A stretch of DNA of 64,000 bases from Streptomyces sp. Go-475 (lineage in GTDB: Bacteria > Actinomycetota > Actinomycetes > Streptomycetales > Streptomycetaceae), in NCBI RefSeq assembly GCF_003330845.1, contig NZ_CP026121.1:8413501-8477500 (forward strand). Reading direction: 5' to 3'. The notes beneath the pieces were generated by a model. That model worked only from the letters and a program-made list of their open reading frames with translations, had not been told where the DNA came from and did not search any database. Made by a program: the position numbers and the translations under genes. Position 1 is the first letter of the stretch. Every line of letters begins with the position of its first letter. Of the stretch, positions 8,782 through 17,107 are shown piece after piece.

Positions 8782-9807
8782 GTGGATGCAGCGGGCAGGC
8801 AGCGGCCCACGATGGCGGACGTCGCCGAGAAGGCGGGCGTGTCCCGCGCGCTCGTCTCGATCATCTTCCGCAACCAGGCGGGGGCCAGCCGGGAGACCCG
8901 GGAACGGGTCCTGCGCGTCGCCGACGAGATCGGCTACCGGCCGGACAGCGCGGCCCGGCTCCTGGCCCGGGGCCGCAGCCGCACGCTCGGCGTGATGTTC
9001 ACCGTGCACCAGACCTTCCACACGGACCTCATCACCGGCATCTACCCCGAGGCCGAGCGTCTCGGCTACGACGTGCTGCTCTCCGGGGCCACCCACGGCC
9101 GGAGCGAGGCCAAGGCGGTCGAGGCGCTGCTCAGCCACCGCTGCGAGGCGGTGATCCTGCTCGGCCCGGACGCCGCGCCCGCCTACCTCGACGAGCTCGG
9201 GCAGCGCACGGTCGCCGTCTCGGTCAGCCGCCGGGTGCCCCAGGCCCGGGTCGACTTCGTGCACTCCGCCGAGGCCAAGGGTGTCCGGCAGGCCATGGAC
9301 CACCTGGTGGAGCTGGGGCACCGCCGGATCGTGCACATCGACGGCGGACGCGGTCCCGGTTCGGCGGAGCGGCGGCGCGCCTACCGGGCCGCGATGCGCC
9401 GCCACGGGCTGGAGGGGGAGGCGAGGGTGATCCCCGGTCACCACACCGAGGAGTCCGGCATCGAGACGGGCCGCCTGCTCCTGGCCGAGCGGGACGCCGG
9501 ACAGCCGCTGCCGACGGCGGTCCTCGCCGGCAACGACCGCTGCGCGATGGGCCTGCTGATGGCGCTCACCCGCTCGGGCGTCGAGGTCCCGCGCGACCTG
9601 TCCGTCGTCGGCTACGACGACAGCCACCTCTCCCACCTGATGCCGATCGGCCTGACCACCGTCCGCCAGGACGCGGTCCTGATGGCCGAGCACGCCGTCC
9701 GCTTCGCCGTCGAGCGGCTGGAGAACGGGGAGCTGGAGCCGCGGGAGGCGGTGCTGGATCCCAAGCTGGTGGTGCGGGGGACCAGCGGGCCGGTGCCGGC
9801 TCCTTAG
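8782..9807 (+). CDS. LacI-family transcriptional regulator of inositol uptake/catabolism
   Basis: 341-aa LacI/GalR repressor. The N-terminal HTH is MADVAEKAGVSRALVSIIFRN, followed by the hinge helix region RPDSAARLLARGRS and a periplasmic-binding-protein-like effector domain ending with VVGYDDSHLSHLMP and TTVRQD. GTG at 8782 is chosen because GGAGG (8765-8769) lies 12 nt upstream; a GTG at 8770 would add four residues but abuts the GGAGG. It is divergent from iolC with the operator between them, and convergent with the lipoprotein gene that carries the same operator, so it probably represses both. The effector is inferred to be an inositol-pathway compound. Confidence 0.85.
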   Translation: MDAAGRQRPTMADVAEKAGVSRALVSIIFRNQAGASRETRERVLRVADEIGYRPDSAARLLARGRSRTLGVMFTVHQTFHTDLITGIYPEAERLGYDVLLSGATHGRSEAKAVEALLSHRCEAVILLGPDAAPAYLDELGQRTVAVSVSRRVPQARVDFVHSAEAKGVRQAMDHLVELGHRRIVHIDGGRGPGSAERRRAYRAAMRRHGLEGEARVIPGHHTEESGIETGRLLLAERDAGQPLPTAVLAGNDRCAMGLLMALTRSGVEVPRDLSVVGYDDSHLSHLMPIGLTTVRQDAVLMAEHAVRFAVERLENGELEPREAVLDPKLVVRGTSGPVPAP

Positions 9808-9819
9808 CGCGTCCCCTCC

Positions 9820-10824
9820 TCAGCGGGTGCCCTTCTTGGCGAACTCCGCGACGGTGTCGACGTTGTCCTTCGTGACGAAGGCCGGACCGGTGAGCACGGG
9901 AGCGGTGCCGCCGCCGCTGAAGTTGCCGTTCGTCCGGTACAGCCACAGCGCGTCGACGGCGAGGTAGCCCTGGAGGTAGGGCTGCTGGTCGACGGCGAAC
10001 TCGACGCTGCCGCTCTGGATGGCTCCGACGAGGTCCTTGTTGAGGTCGAAGGTGGCGACCTTCGCCTTGCTGCCCGCGTCCTTCACCGACTGCACGGCGG
10101 TCAGGGCGATGGGGGCGCCGAGCGTGACCACCTGGTCGATGGAGGAGTCCTTCTGGAGCTTGGCGGTCAGGGTCGACTTCACGGAGGGCATGTCGGTGCC
10201 GTTGACGTACAGGTTCTCCGTCGTGCCCCGGAAGCCCTTCTTCAGGCCGGCGCAGCGGGCCTCCAGGGCGACCTGGCCCTGCTCCTGGATCACGCAGACG
10301 GCGTGCTTGGCGCCCTGCTGGTCGAGGCGCTCGCCGAAGGCCTGCCCGGCGATGTTCTCGTCCTGGCCGAAGTACTCGAGCATGCCGAGTTCCTTCCAGT
10401 CGTCCAGCCCGGAGTTGAAGCCGACGACGGGGATGCCGGCCGCCTTGGCCTTGGCCACGACCGCCTTCATGGCGTCGGGCTTGGCGGCGGTGAGCGCGAT
10501 GCCGTCGACTTTCTGGTCGATGGCGCTCTGCACCAGGTTGGCCTGGTTCCCGGCGGCCGGGCTGCTGGAGTAGACGAGCTTGATGTTGTCCTTCGCGGCG
10601 GCGGCCTGGGCGCCCTTGCGGATCAGGTCCCAGAAGGTGTCGCCGGGCGCCGCGTGGGTGATCAGGGCGACCGTCATCCGCGGGGTGGTGGCCTTGCCCG
10701 CGGCGGCGTCGGTGCCGCCGGCCTCGGACTTCTTCCCGCCGGAGCCGCTGGAGCAGCCGGCGGCGAGCAGGGCGCCCGCGAGGACGGCGGTGGTCAGGGC
10801 GGCGGCTCTGTGGTGTCTGCGCAT
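9820..10824 (-). CDS. Sugar-binding ABC transporter lipoprotein (periplasmic-binding-protein type)
   Basis: 334-aa substrate-binding lipoprotein. The start MRRHHRAAALTT at 10824 gives a clean lipoprotein signal with lipobox LAAGC. A longer frame starting at 10914 would bury the signal and is rejected. The mature protein has the ribose/inositol-type binding fold, with DTFWDLIRKGAQAA, DQKVDGIALTAAKPDA, GFNSG and VDQQPYLQGYLAV. No permease or ATPase gene flanks it, so its membrane partner must be elsewhere or lost. Promoter and operator match those of the iol operon, suggesting inositol or a related ligand. Confidence 0.85.
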   Translation of the reverse strand: MRRHHRAAALTTAVLAGALLAAGCSSGSGGKKSEAGGTDAAAGKATTPRMTVALITHAAPGDTFWDLIRKGAQAAAAKDNIKLVYSSSPAAGNQANLVQSAIDQKVDGIALTAAKPDAMKAVVAKAKAAGIPVVGFNSGLDDWKELGMLEYFGQDENIAGQAFGERLDQQGAKHAVCVIQEQGQVALEARCAGLKKGFRGTTENLYVNGTDMPSVKSTLTAKLQKDSSIDQVVTLGAPIALTAVQSVKDAGSKAKVATFDLNKDLVGAIQSGSVEFAVDQQPYLQGYLAVDALWLYRTNGNFSGGGTAPVLTGPAFVTKDNVDTVAEFAKKGTR

Positions 10825-10971
10825 GTCGGTGCACCTCACTGTGCTGGGACGAGGGGGCCGCGCCCGGTCCGGGGAGGGAGGCGCTGGGTGGGTGCCCTGG
10901 GCGGCGGCGGTCACGGGATGTGCGGCGGTCCTGGGTGCGGACCGTCGCGATCGAGGTGGCTGGAGCGCGCC

Positions 10972-10987
10972 ACTAGCGCGCTCTAGT
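10972..10987. promoter_or_regulatory. Second copy of the 16-bp operator, upstream of the binding-protein gene
   Basis: Identical 16-mer to that at 8616-8631 (ACTAGCGCGCTCTAGT). It begins 7 nt downstream of the predicted -10 of the lipoprotein gene, the same geometry as at iolC. It lies 148 nt upstream of the lipoprotein ATG, so the mRNA has a long leader. Confidence 0.75.
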
Positions 10988-10994
10988 GGCAGGT

Positions 10995-11023
10995 ACTATG
11001 CGGGCGCCTTCGAGTGATGTCAA
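10995..11023 (-). promoter_or_regulatory. Predicted promoter of the sugar-binding lipoprotein gene
   Basis: Minus strand: -35 TTGACA (11018-11023), 17-bp spacer, -10 CATAGT (10995-11000). Consensus -35 and optimal spacing. Confidence 0.65.
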
Positions 11024-11047
11024 CAGCTTTGTCAGGACGTTCCAACA

Positions 11048-11096
11048 AAAAGGGCCGCCCGCACCCGCCGGGTGAGCGGCGGGGGGCGGACGGCCT
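11048..11096 (-). terminator. Rho-independent terminator of the VOC gene
   Basis: Reading the minus strand, GGCCG(t)CC pairs with GGGCGGCC around an inner perfect CACCC/GGGTG hairpin, and the stem is followed directly by a T-tract (11048-11052). It lies about 50 nt after the stop of the gene at 11148-11558. Confidence 0.6.
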
Positions 11097-11147
11097 CGGC
11101 CGGACGGCCCGGACGGTCCCGGACCGTTCCGGTCGTCGCGGGCTCGG

Positions 11148-11558
11148 CTATTCCGGTCTGCTGATGTTGACCATCCACGGGACGCCGAAGCGGTCCGTGC
11201 ACATGCCGAACTCGTCGCCCCACATCTGCTTCTCCAGCGGTACCGACACCGAGCCGCCCGCGGAGAGCTTCTCCCAGTAGCCGCGCAGCTCGGCGTCGTC
11301 GTCGCCGCTCAGGCTCACGGAGTAGCGGCTGTCCTGCGGGGACTCCATGCCCGGCGGGTTGTCGGCGCCCATCAGGGTGAAGCCGCTGGGGGTCTCCAGC
11401 ATGCCGTGCATGATCTGGCCGGCGTTCGGGGCGTCCGGCTGGCCGAAGTCGCCGTAGGTGTGGAGGTCCAGCGTGCCGCCGAAGACCTCCTGGTAGAACT
11501 CCATCGCCTGCCGGGCGTCGCCGTCGAAGGTGAGGTAGGGGTTGAGACGCGAGACCAT
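11148..11558 (-). CDS. VOC-superfamily protein, PhnB/glyoxalase-like
   Basis: 136-aa protein of the PhnB-like branch of the vicinal-oxygen-chelate fold. It begins with VSRLNPYLTFDGDARQAMEFYQEVFGG and ends with DRFGVPWMVNIS, both typical of this family. Start ATG is at 11556-11558. These proteins are usually orphan metalloenzyme-like proteins of unknown substrate. It stands alone with its own terminator, and a longer upstream extension of the frame is non-coding. Confidence 0.82.
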   Translation of the reverse strand: MVSRLNPYLTFDGDARQAMEFYQEVFGGTLDLHTYGDFGQPDAPNAGQIMHGMLETPSGFTLMGADNPPGMESPQDSRYSVSLSGDDDAELRGYWEKLSAGGSVSVPLEKQMWGDEFGMCTDRFGVPWMVNISRPE

Positions 11559-11755
11559 GAGAACCTCCAGGAAGGGGGCGGGGGCGGGTTGCGCGCAGCG
11601 TAACGCCGGACACCGGCTACGGCGCGCCGAGCGGGTTCGCGACCCGACGCGCCGGGAGCCGACGCCGGGACGGCGTGCCCTTCGCGACCGTCTCGACCGG
11701 CCGGCGGGGCGGGCGTCGCTGGACTGAGGCGGCGTCGGGGCTGTCGTACGGGGGC

Positions 11756-11986
11756 TCAGGCCTCGTCGGCCGATCCGTTGTTCCAGTCGTACGGGCCTCC
11801 GCCGCGCCACTCGATCAGCTCGGTGTCGTCGACGGCCGTGTCCGTCGTGGGCAGGCCCTCGCGGTGCAGGAAGTCCAGCACGTCGAACAGGCTGTAGGCG
11901 ACGCCCATGTTCTCGCCGTGGATGGTCACCAGCCGTCCGCCGTCCGACGCGGGCGGCTGCACGACCACAGGGGGTTGACCGTCCAT
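11756..11986 (-). CDS. Small conserved hypothetical protein (76 aa)
   Basis: Begins MDGQPPVVVQPPASDGGRLVTIHG and ends in an acidic tail. The central part (SLFDVLDFLHREGLPTTDTAVDDTELIEWRGGGPYDW) looks like a folded small domain of the type seen repeatedly in Streptomyces. No catalytic motif, signal peptide or membrane segment is seen. The ATG at 11984-11986 is taken as start because sequence upstream of it has no protein-like composition. Function unknown. Confidence 0.6.
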   Translation of the reverse strand: MDGQPPVVVQPPASDGGRLVTIHGENMGVAYSLFDVLDFLHREGLPTTDTAVDDTELIEWRGGGPYDWNNGSADEA

Positions 11987-12206
11987 GACCCCACCATGCG
12001 CCCGAAACCGGCGGTTCGCAGCTCGGCCGCGACCGGAAGCGGGACGAACCGGTCCGCCCGGCCGGTGCCGAGCCCCTGCCGCCGGCCGCTCCCCGGCCCG
12101 GCGCCCGCGCTGTCCGCTGTGCGCCGGTGACAAGCCACGATCCGGAAACTGAGTTCTCATCAGCACCCCCTGAGCGGCCCCCCTCCCCAGCTCTAGCGTC
12201 CGTGGC

Positions 12207-13928
12207 ATGGACATGAACCTCAGGAGCAGAGGGAAGTGGCGCGGCGCCGCACTGGCGGTGCTGCTGACCGCCGGGACACTCACGGCCGCCGCCCCGGGCG
12301 CCCGGGCCGACGGGGCGCGGACCGAGACACCGGTGGCGTCGACGTCGCCGGTGACCGGGGTGACGGAGTCGGTGGTGCGGGTGAAGGTGCCGCTGCCGGA
12401 GTCGGCCGGGCCCCGTCCGGCCGCCTGCGACTGGCTGTCGTACCTGCGCTACCGCTCCGCCGACGGACCCGCCGCGTCGGCCGACGCGGACCGGATCCTG
12501 ATCGCCCAGCCCGGCATCCTGGAAGGAGCCGGCGCGTTCGACAGCGTCGCCCGCAACACGGTGGCGCGCGCCGCCGGGCAGGGCCTGCACATCGAGTTCT
12601 GGGCGCTGGACCGGCGCTCCAACTGCCTGGAGGACCGCACCGGCATCGCCTCCGGTGACCAGCACACCGCCGTCGACTACTACTACCGCGGCAAACAGGT
12701 CGACGGCAGGACCTTCGACGGCTTCGCCGAGAACGGGCAACTCGGCTGGATGGCGAAGCTCGGCATCGAGCAGACCGTCCGCGACCAGTACGACCTGCTC
12801 GCCGCCGAGCTGCCGAACCAGGCGCAGCGCAAGCGCAAGGTGCTGTGCGGCGGGCACTCGCTGGGCGGGGTGATCACCGGGTACTTCGCGACCGCCGACT
12901 TCGACGGCGACCGGGCCACCACCTCGGACGCCGGGTACAACCAGTGCGCCGGCTACTTCGCCCTCGACACGACCGTCTCCACCTCGCTCGCCGACCTCAG
13001 CGGCAGCCTCCCCGACGACACCAACCTGCCCGACATCGGCCTCGGGTACGGCGTGATCCAGGCCGGGCTCGACAGCGGGGTGCTGCCGCGCACGCTGTCC
13101 GCGCCGGTGCTGCTCAACCCCGAGACCATGACGCTGCTCGGCATCGCGGGAATAGGTGCTCTCAAGAACCCGGACGCCGAGGCGAGCCTGCCGCGCTACC
13201 TGCCCTCCAACCTCAACATCGAGGCCACCCACCGCGTCCTGTTCTCCAAGGACACCGCCGCCTTCCTCACCGGCAAGCCCGCCGTGAAGGACTTCCGCCT
13301 CACCAACGGGGCGGTGCTCGGCGCGCTGCTCGACGACAACTCCGTGCCGCTGGCGTTCCTGCAGACCAGTGTGGGCTTCTTCGACGGCGGGCCGATCGCC
13401 GACAAGAGCTTCCCCGTCGCCAACGGCGGCACGGAGCAGCCCGGGCTGTTCGGCACCGCGTACAAGGCCATCCCGGACCGGCCGCAGGGCCCGCTCTACA
13501 CCTGGCGCACCTACGACCGGGTCGGCGACCCGGACGACCCCGGCTACCGGTCGGCCGACGGCACGCCGTTCACCGGCCCCGGGGAGGAGGTCACCGACAT
13601 CCGGCAACTGGCCCGCAGCCTGGCCGAGCAGCCGCTGGACTTCACCGAGCAGTACTTCCCGACCAAGCTCGTGACGGACCTTCAGCTGTCCACCGCGCCG
13701 CAGGTGAAGAAGCTCGTCGTGCATCCGGACGGGCTCAAGGCCAATCCGGTGCTCACCGTCCTCGCCGGTGAGGGCCTGCTGGCGGGCCGGGTGCCGCCCG
13801 AGCTGCACCCCGTGGTCGCCGACGGCTACCAGCACCTCGACGTGCTGACCGCCGCGGCCGAGCAGAACGACGGCCGGCCCGAACCCGTCTCCACCGGCCT
13901 CGCCGCCTTCGCCCGGTCGCCACGCTAG
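12207..13928 (+). CDS. Secreted alpha/beta-hydrolase (lipase-like)
   Basis: 573-aa exported protein. A signal peptide (GAALAVLLTAGTLTAAAPGARADG) covers roughly residues 1-36. The hydrolase core contains the nucleophile elbow GHSLGG in KVLCGGHSLGGVITGYFATADFDGD, typical of lipase-like serine hydrolases. DYYYRGKQVDGRTFDGF and HPVVADGYQHLDVLTAAAEQNDG near the C-terminus probably supply the catalytic His. The substrate is unknown; an ester or lipid is likely. It is a single gene with a strong terminator 18 nt after its stop. Confidence 0.75.
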   Translation: MDMNLRSRGKWRGAALAVLLTAGTLTAAAPGARADGARTETPVASTSPVTGVTESVVRVKVPLPESAGPRPAACDWLSYLRYRSADGPAASADADRILIAQPGILEGAGAFDSVARNTVARAAGQGLHIEFWALDRRSNCLEDRTGIASGDQHTAVDYYYRGKQVDGRTFDGFAENGQLGWMAKLGIEQTVRDQYDLLAAELPNQAQRKRKVLCGGHSLGGVITGYFATADFDGDRATTSDAGYNQCAGYFALDTTVSTSLADLSGSLPDDTNLPDIGLGYGVIQAGLDSGVLPRTLSAPVLLNPETMTLLGIAGIGALKNPDAEASLPRYLPSNLNIEATHRVLFSKDTAAFLTGKPAVKDFRLTNGAVLGALLDDNSVPLAFLQTSVGFFDGGPIADKSFPVANGGTEQPGLFGTAYKAIPDRPQGPLYTWRTYDRVGDPDDPGYRSADGTPFTGPGEEVTDIRQLARSLAEQPLDFTEQYFPTKLVTDLQLSTAPQVKKLVVHPDGLKANPVLTVLAGEGLLAGRVPPELHPVVADGYQHLDVLTAAAEQNDGRPEPVSTGLAAFARSPR

Positions 13929-13946
13929 CCCCCCGTACACACGCCC

Positions 13947-13976
13947 GGGGCCCGGGAGGACAGCCTCCCGGGCCCC
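13947..13976. terminator. Bidirectional hairpin between convergent genes
   Basis: Perfect 13-bp stem GGGGCCCGGGAGG/CCTCCCGGGCCCC with a 4-nt loop (ACAG). It lies between the hydrolase gene (plus) and the cutinase gene (minus). No T-tract, as is common in Streptomyces. Confidence 0.75.
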
Positions 13977-13994
13977 TTCACACGCCGCTAGGGA

Positions 13995-14636
13995 TCACAG
14001 TCTGCCCGCGGCGAACGTGGCCGCCGCGTCGGCGTCGTCCCGGTAGCCCAGGTGCGCCCCGACGTCGCCGCCGCCGCTCTCGCAGACGGGGTCGCCCTTG
14101 GCGCAGATGTCCAGGGTGCGGCTCTGGTAGGTGCCGGTGACGCTCTTGCCGAGCGCCCGGATCGGATTGCCGAACAGCAGCACGGCGGCGACCTTCGGCT
14201 CGACCGCCGCGGGCAGCGTGGCCACGATGGGGCTGCCCACCACCGCGCCCGCGCTGCTGATGCCGATCGAGTTGTCGACGACGTTCGCGCCCTGCGAATA
14301 GCCGACGAGCACGAACTTCTGGTTCGGGCAGGCTGCGGCCTGGCTCTTCACGTGGTTCACCAGGTCCAGATTGCCCTGGGCCGCCGACGTCGGTGACAGG
14401 TCGGCGGGATAGTTCACCTTGTAGCTGGAGAGGCTTTTGCCCGGCACTTTCTTCTGCAGGGCGGAAAACACCGGGTCGCCGACGATGAAGCCGAGCGTGC
14501 CCGGCTCGAACGTGCCGCGGGCCGCGACGAGTTCCACGTCCGAGCAGGCCGCGGCGGCGGCCGGGGGAGCCGAGAGGGTGGCAAGCCCGGCCCCGCCGGC
14601 CAGCGAGAGCGCGGCGAGGGACAAGCGGATACGCAT
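13995..14636 (-). CDS. Secreted cutinase-family serine esterase
   Basis: 213-aa secreted protein with a signal peptide (residues 1 to about 29, ending PPAAAAA). The cutinase fold is indicated by CSDVELVAARGTFEPG at the mature N-terminus, the nucleophile elbow VLVGYSQGANVV, and the catalytic Asp and His regions DICAKGDPVC and GAHLGY. Four Cys fit the two family disulfides. In mycobacteria a cutinase-like protein (Rv3802) sits in the mycolate condensation locus. Here the gene is co-oriented with a Pks13-like block, separated from it by a PucR regulator, so a role in remodelling the same lipid is possible but unproven. Confidence 0.85.
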   Translation of the reverse strand: MRIRLSLAALSLAGGAGLATLSAPPAAAAACSDVELVAARGTFEPGTLGFIVGDPVFSALQKKVPGKSLSSYKVNYPADLSPTSAAQGNLDLVNHVKSQAAACPNQKFVLVGYSQGANVVDNSIGISSAGAVVGSPIVATLPAAVEPKVAAVLLFGNPIRALGKSVTGTYQSRTLDICAKGDPVCESGGGDVGAHLGYRDDADAAATFAAGRL

Positions 14637-14774
14637 GGGGGATCCTCCGCGTCTGAGGCGCGTCGAGCGCCTGCGAAAAAGGACGGCCCGAACGTATTCG
14701 CTGCCCCTCGCCGGGTGTTATGGACGGGATTATGGAATCACCGCGGTTTTTTGTCGCCGATTGAGTACAGGGAT

Positions 14775-15995
14775 TCAGTCCTGCCGCGTTCCCAGTGATT
14801 CCGCGCGCAACGCGAGAATGAGATCGAGGCGGGTTTCCGGATCGTGCAGGGCGTCGCCGAACAGCTTCTCCAGCTGGCGCAGGCGGTAGCGGACCGTCTG
14901 CGGGTGGATGTGCAGCCGCACGGCGACGTCGGGCACGTTGCTGCCGCTGAGCAGCCAGGCCAGCAGGGTCTCGGCGAGCCGGTCGCGCTGCCCCGCCGAG
15001 ACGGTGTCCAGGGGCGCGAGGACCCGCGCCCGGAGCCGGTCGAGCAGCGGCTCGTCGCCGTACAGCAGCAGCGTCGACAGATGGTCGGAGCAGCGCACCA
15101 CACCCAGGCGGGGGAGCACCCCGCGCCCCATCAGGCCGAGCGCCCGGGTGGCGAGGCGCAGTGACTGCGCGGCCTCGGTGACAGCGACCGTCGGGCCGAC
15201 CGCGGCGGGCCGGCCGCGCAGCGCGAGCGTGAACGCCCGGCCGCCGAACCGTCCCGAGCCGTCCGGGTCGGGCACCAGCATCCGCGGCGGCCGGGACCCC
15301 ATGTCCACCAGCGCGCCCGCCGCCGCCAGCGGCCGGTCCTCCTCCCGGCGGTCCGGCGCCGCCGCCAGCGCCACGACGGCGACCGTCCGGGGCACCGGCC
15401 AGCGGGCGCTGTGCGCCAGGTCCTGCACGGCCTCCAACGCCACGGGGCCGTCCTCCAGGAGCAGGTCGAGCAGCCGCCCGCGGCGCCGCTCCAGCTCGTC
15501 GGAGCTGCGCAGCTGGGCCTCCGCGTAGCCGGCCGCGGCCGCCTCGGCGACCTCGTGCACGGTCCGGAACGCCAGCTCCCCGAGCGCGGCCACGGCCGTG
15601 GAGTCCAGGCCCAGTTCCTCCGCCGTACGCCCCATCAGCCGCCAGGCGTGCAGCCCGCCGACCCGCAGCGCGGACTGCAGCGCGTCCAGGCTGCGGCCCT
15701 CCAGGGCCTCGCCGCGCCCGAGTTCGTAGTACGTCGCCGCGATCGAGCCGCCGTCGTCGCGCGGGTCGGCGATGTGGTCCACGAACAGGGTCAGCGCCTG
15801 CACCACCCCCGACCGCAGGTTCTGGCGGTACGTCCCGTCCGCGGGCCGCGCGTACTCGGGGACCTGGCGACGGACCTCCTCCTCCACCTCGTCGGCGACC
15901 GCGGCGAGCTGGACGCGCAGCAGCTCCGCCAGCTCGGGCGGCACCGGTGGCGTACCGGGACGGTCCGGCACGCCGTGCGGAGTGGGCACGGCCAT
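14775..15995 (-). CDS. PucR/CdaR-type transcriptional regulator
   Basis: 406-aa regulator. The C-terminus carries the PucR HTH: LAETLLAWLLSGSNVPDVAVRLHIHPQTVRYRLRQLEKLFGD followed by ETRLDLILALR. The N-terminal half (LAAVADEVEEEVRRQVPEYA...) is the RsbRD/GGDEF-like sensor region common in Streptomyces PucR proteins. ATG at 15993-15995 has GGAG 8 nt upstream; a GTG one codon earlier is an alternative. It lies between the Ag85-like esterase and the cutinase gene on the same strand, so it is a candidate regulator of this lipid locus. Confidence 0.82.
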   Translation of the reverse strand: MAVPTPHGVPDRPGTPPVPPELAELLRVQLAAVADEVEEEVRRQVPEYARPADGTYRQNLRSGVVQALTLFVDHIADPRDDGGSIAATYYELGRGEALEGRSLDALQSALRVGGLHAWRLMGRTAEELGLDSTAVAALGELAFRTVHEVAEAAAAGYAEAQLRSSDELERRRGRLLDLLLEDGPVALEAVQDLAHSARWPVPRTVAVVALAAAPDRREEDRPLAAAGALVDMGSRPPRMLVPDPDGSGRFGGRAFTLALRGRPAAVGPTVAVTEAAQSLRLATRALGLMGRGVLPRLGVVRCSDHLSTLLLYGDEPLLDRLRARVLAPLDTVSAGQRDRLAETLLAWLLSGSNVPDVAVRLHIHPQTVRYRLRQLEKLFGDALHDPETRLDLILALRAESLGTRQD

Positions 15996-16117
15996 CACGG
16001 ACACTCCTTTCAACCGGAAGCGGCTCGCCCGCGGGCTGTTGCCAGGGGGACGAGTGGGACGTCCTGTGTGGGACGGACGACCCATCCGTTCCGTTCCGTG
16101 CCCCGACGGCACCCCCG

Positions 16118-17086
16118 TCACTCCGGCACGCCCAGCGCATGGGCGAGCATCGGCCACGAGGCGGTGAACTCCCGCTTCCAGTAAGGCCAGTCGTGTCCTC
16201 CTCCCGCGTACAGGTGCGTGGTGGCCGGGACCCCCAGGAGGGTCAGCGCGCGGGCGAAGCCCTGGGCGGAGGGCCACAGCGCGCTCTCCAGGATCCCGGG
16301 CAGCGGATCGCCGCCGCTGCCCACCCCGCTGCCCTGCGAGAGGTACAGGGCGGTGTCGCGCAGCCCGGTGGCGCGGGCGCGCGGATTGAAGTCCCGCCAG
16401 GTCAGGGCGTTCAGCAGCGGATGCCCCCACAGCGAAGCGGCCGGCAGGTTCTCGCGGGCCACGATCGCGTCCATGATGGCGGGAACACCGGGGGCGGTGG
16501 TGTCGAGGATGCCGCTGTAGGAGGCCGCGGCGGCGAACGCCCGGGGGTGGCGGGCCGCGTGGGCCATCGCGCCGTAGCCGCCGGTGGACACCCCGGCGAC
16601 CGCCCGGACGCCGGAGGCCCGGTACTCCCGGGCCAGCAGCGCCGGCACCTCCTTGACCTGGAAGGTCTCGTAGTCGGGGCCGCCGCGCCACACGCTCGGG
16701 ATGCCGGTGGGGCCCGCGTCCGGCATCGCCACGATCAGGTCGCGGCCCTCGGTGAAGGCCTCGATGTCCGTCTCCCGGGTCCAGGACGTGTAGTCGTCGT
16801 GGGCGCCGTGCAGCAGGTACAGGACGGGGTACTTCTTCTCGGGCCGCGCGGCGAAGTCCGACGGCAGGATCAGCCGGACCGGGGCGGTGCGGCCGAGCGC
16901 GGCGGAGGGCACGGACACGTCCAGGGTGCGCGGCCCCGGCCGGGCGGCGGCCCGGGCACGGGCCGTGCCGCCCGCGGCCCCGACCAGGACCGCGAGACCG
17001 GCGGCGGCCGTCGCTCTGGCGACGGCGCGCCGGGACACTCCGGTGGCCGGCTCCGGCGTGCGGGCCGGCTCGGGCAGGTCGGGCAT
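16118..17086 (-). CDS. Exported esterase of the Ag85/esterase D family
   Basis: 322-aa alpha/beta-hydrolase of the family that includes mycobacterial antigen 85 mycolyltransferases. A twin-arginine-like signal (SRRAVARATAAAGLAVLVGAAGG) precedes the core. Visible are YPVLYLLHGAHDDYTSWTRETD (oxyanion region), the nucleophile AVAGVSTGGYGAMAHAA, and GGGHDWPYWKREF with the catalytic His. It lies 21 nt after the PKS stop and is probably co-transcribed. It may hydrolyse or transfer the PKS product outside the cell. Many unrelated secreted esterases share the fold, so acyltransferase activity is inference. Confidence 0.8.
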   Translation of the reverse strand: MPDLPEPARTPEPATGVSRRAVARATAAAGLAVLVGAAGGTARARAAARPGPRTLDVSVPSAALGRTAPVRLILPSDFAARPEKKYPVLYLLHGAHDDYTSWTRETDIEAFTEGRDLIVAMPDAGPTGIPSVWRGGPDYETFQVKEVPALLAREYRASGVRAVAGVSTGGYGAMAHAARHPRAFAAAASYSGILDTTAPGVPAIMDAIVARENLPAASLWGHPLLNALTWRDFNPRARATGLRDTALYLSQGSGVGSGGDPLPGILESALWPSAQGFARALTLLGVPATTHLYAGGGHDWPYWKREFTASWPMLAHALGVPE

Positions 17087-17107
17087 GGCGGCTCCTCGGG
17101 TTGCGGT

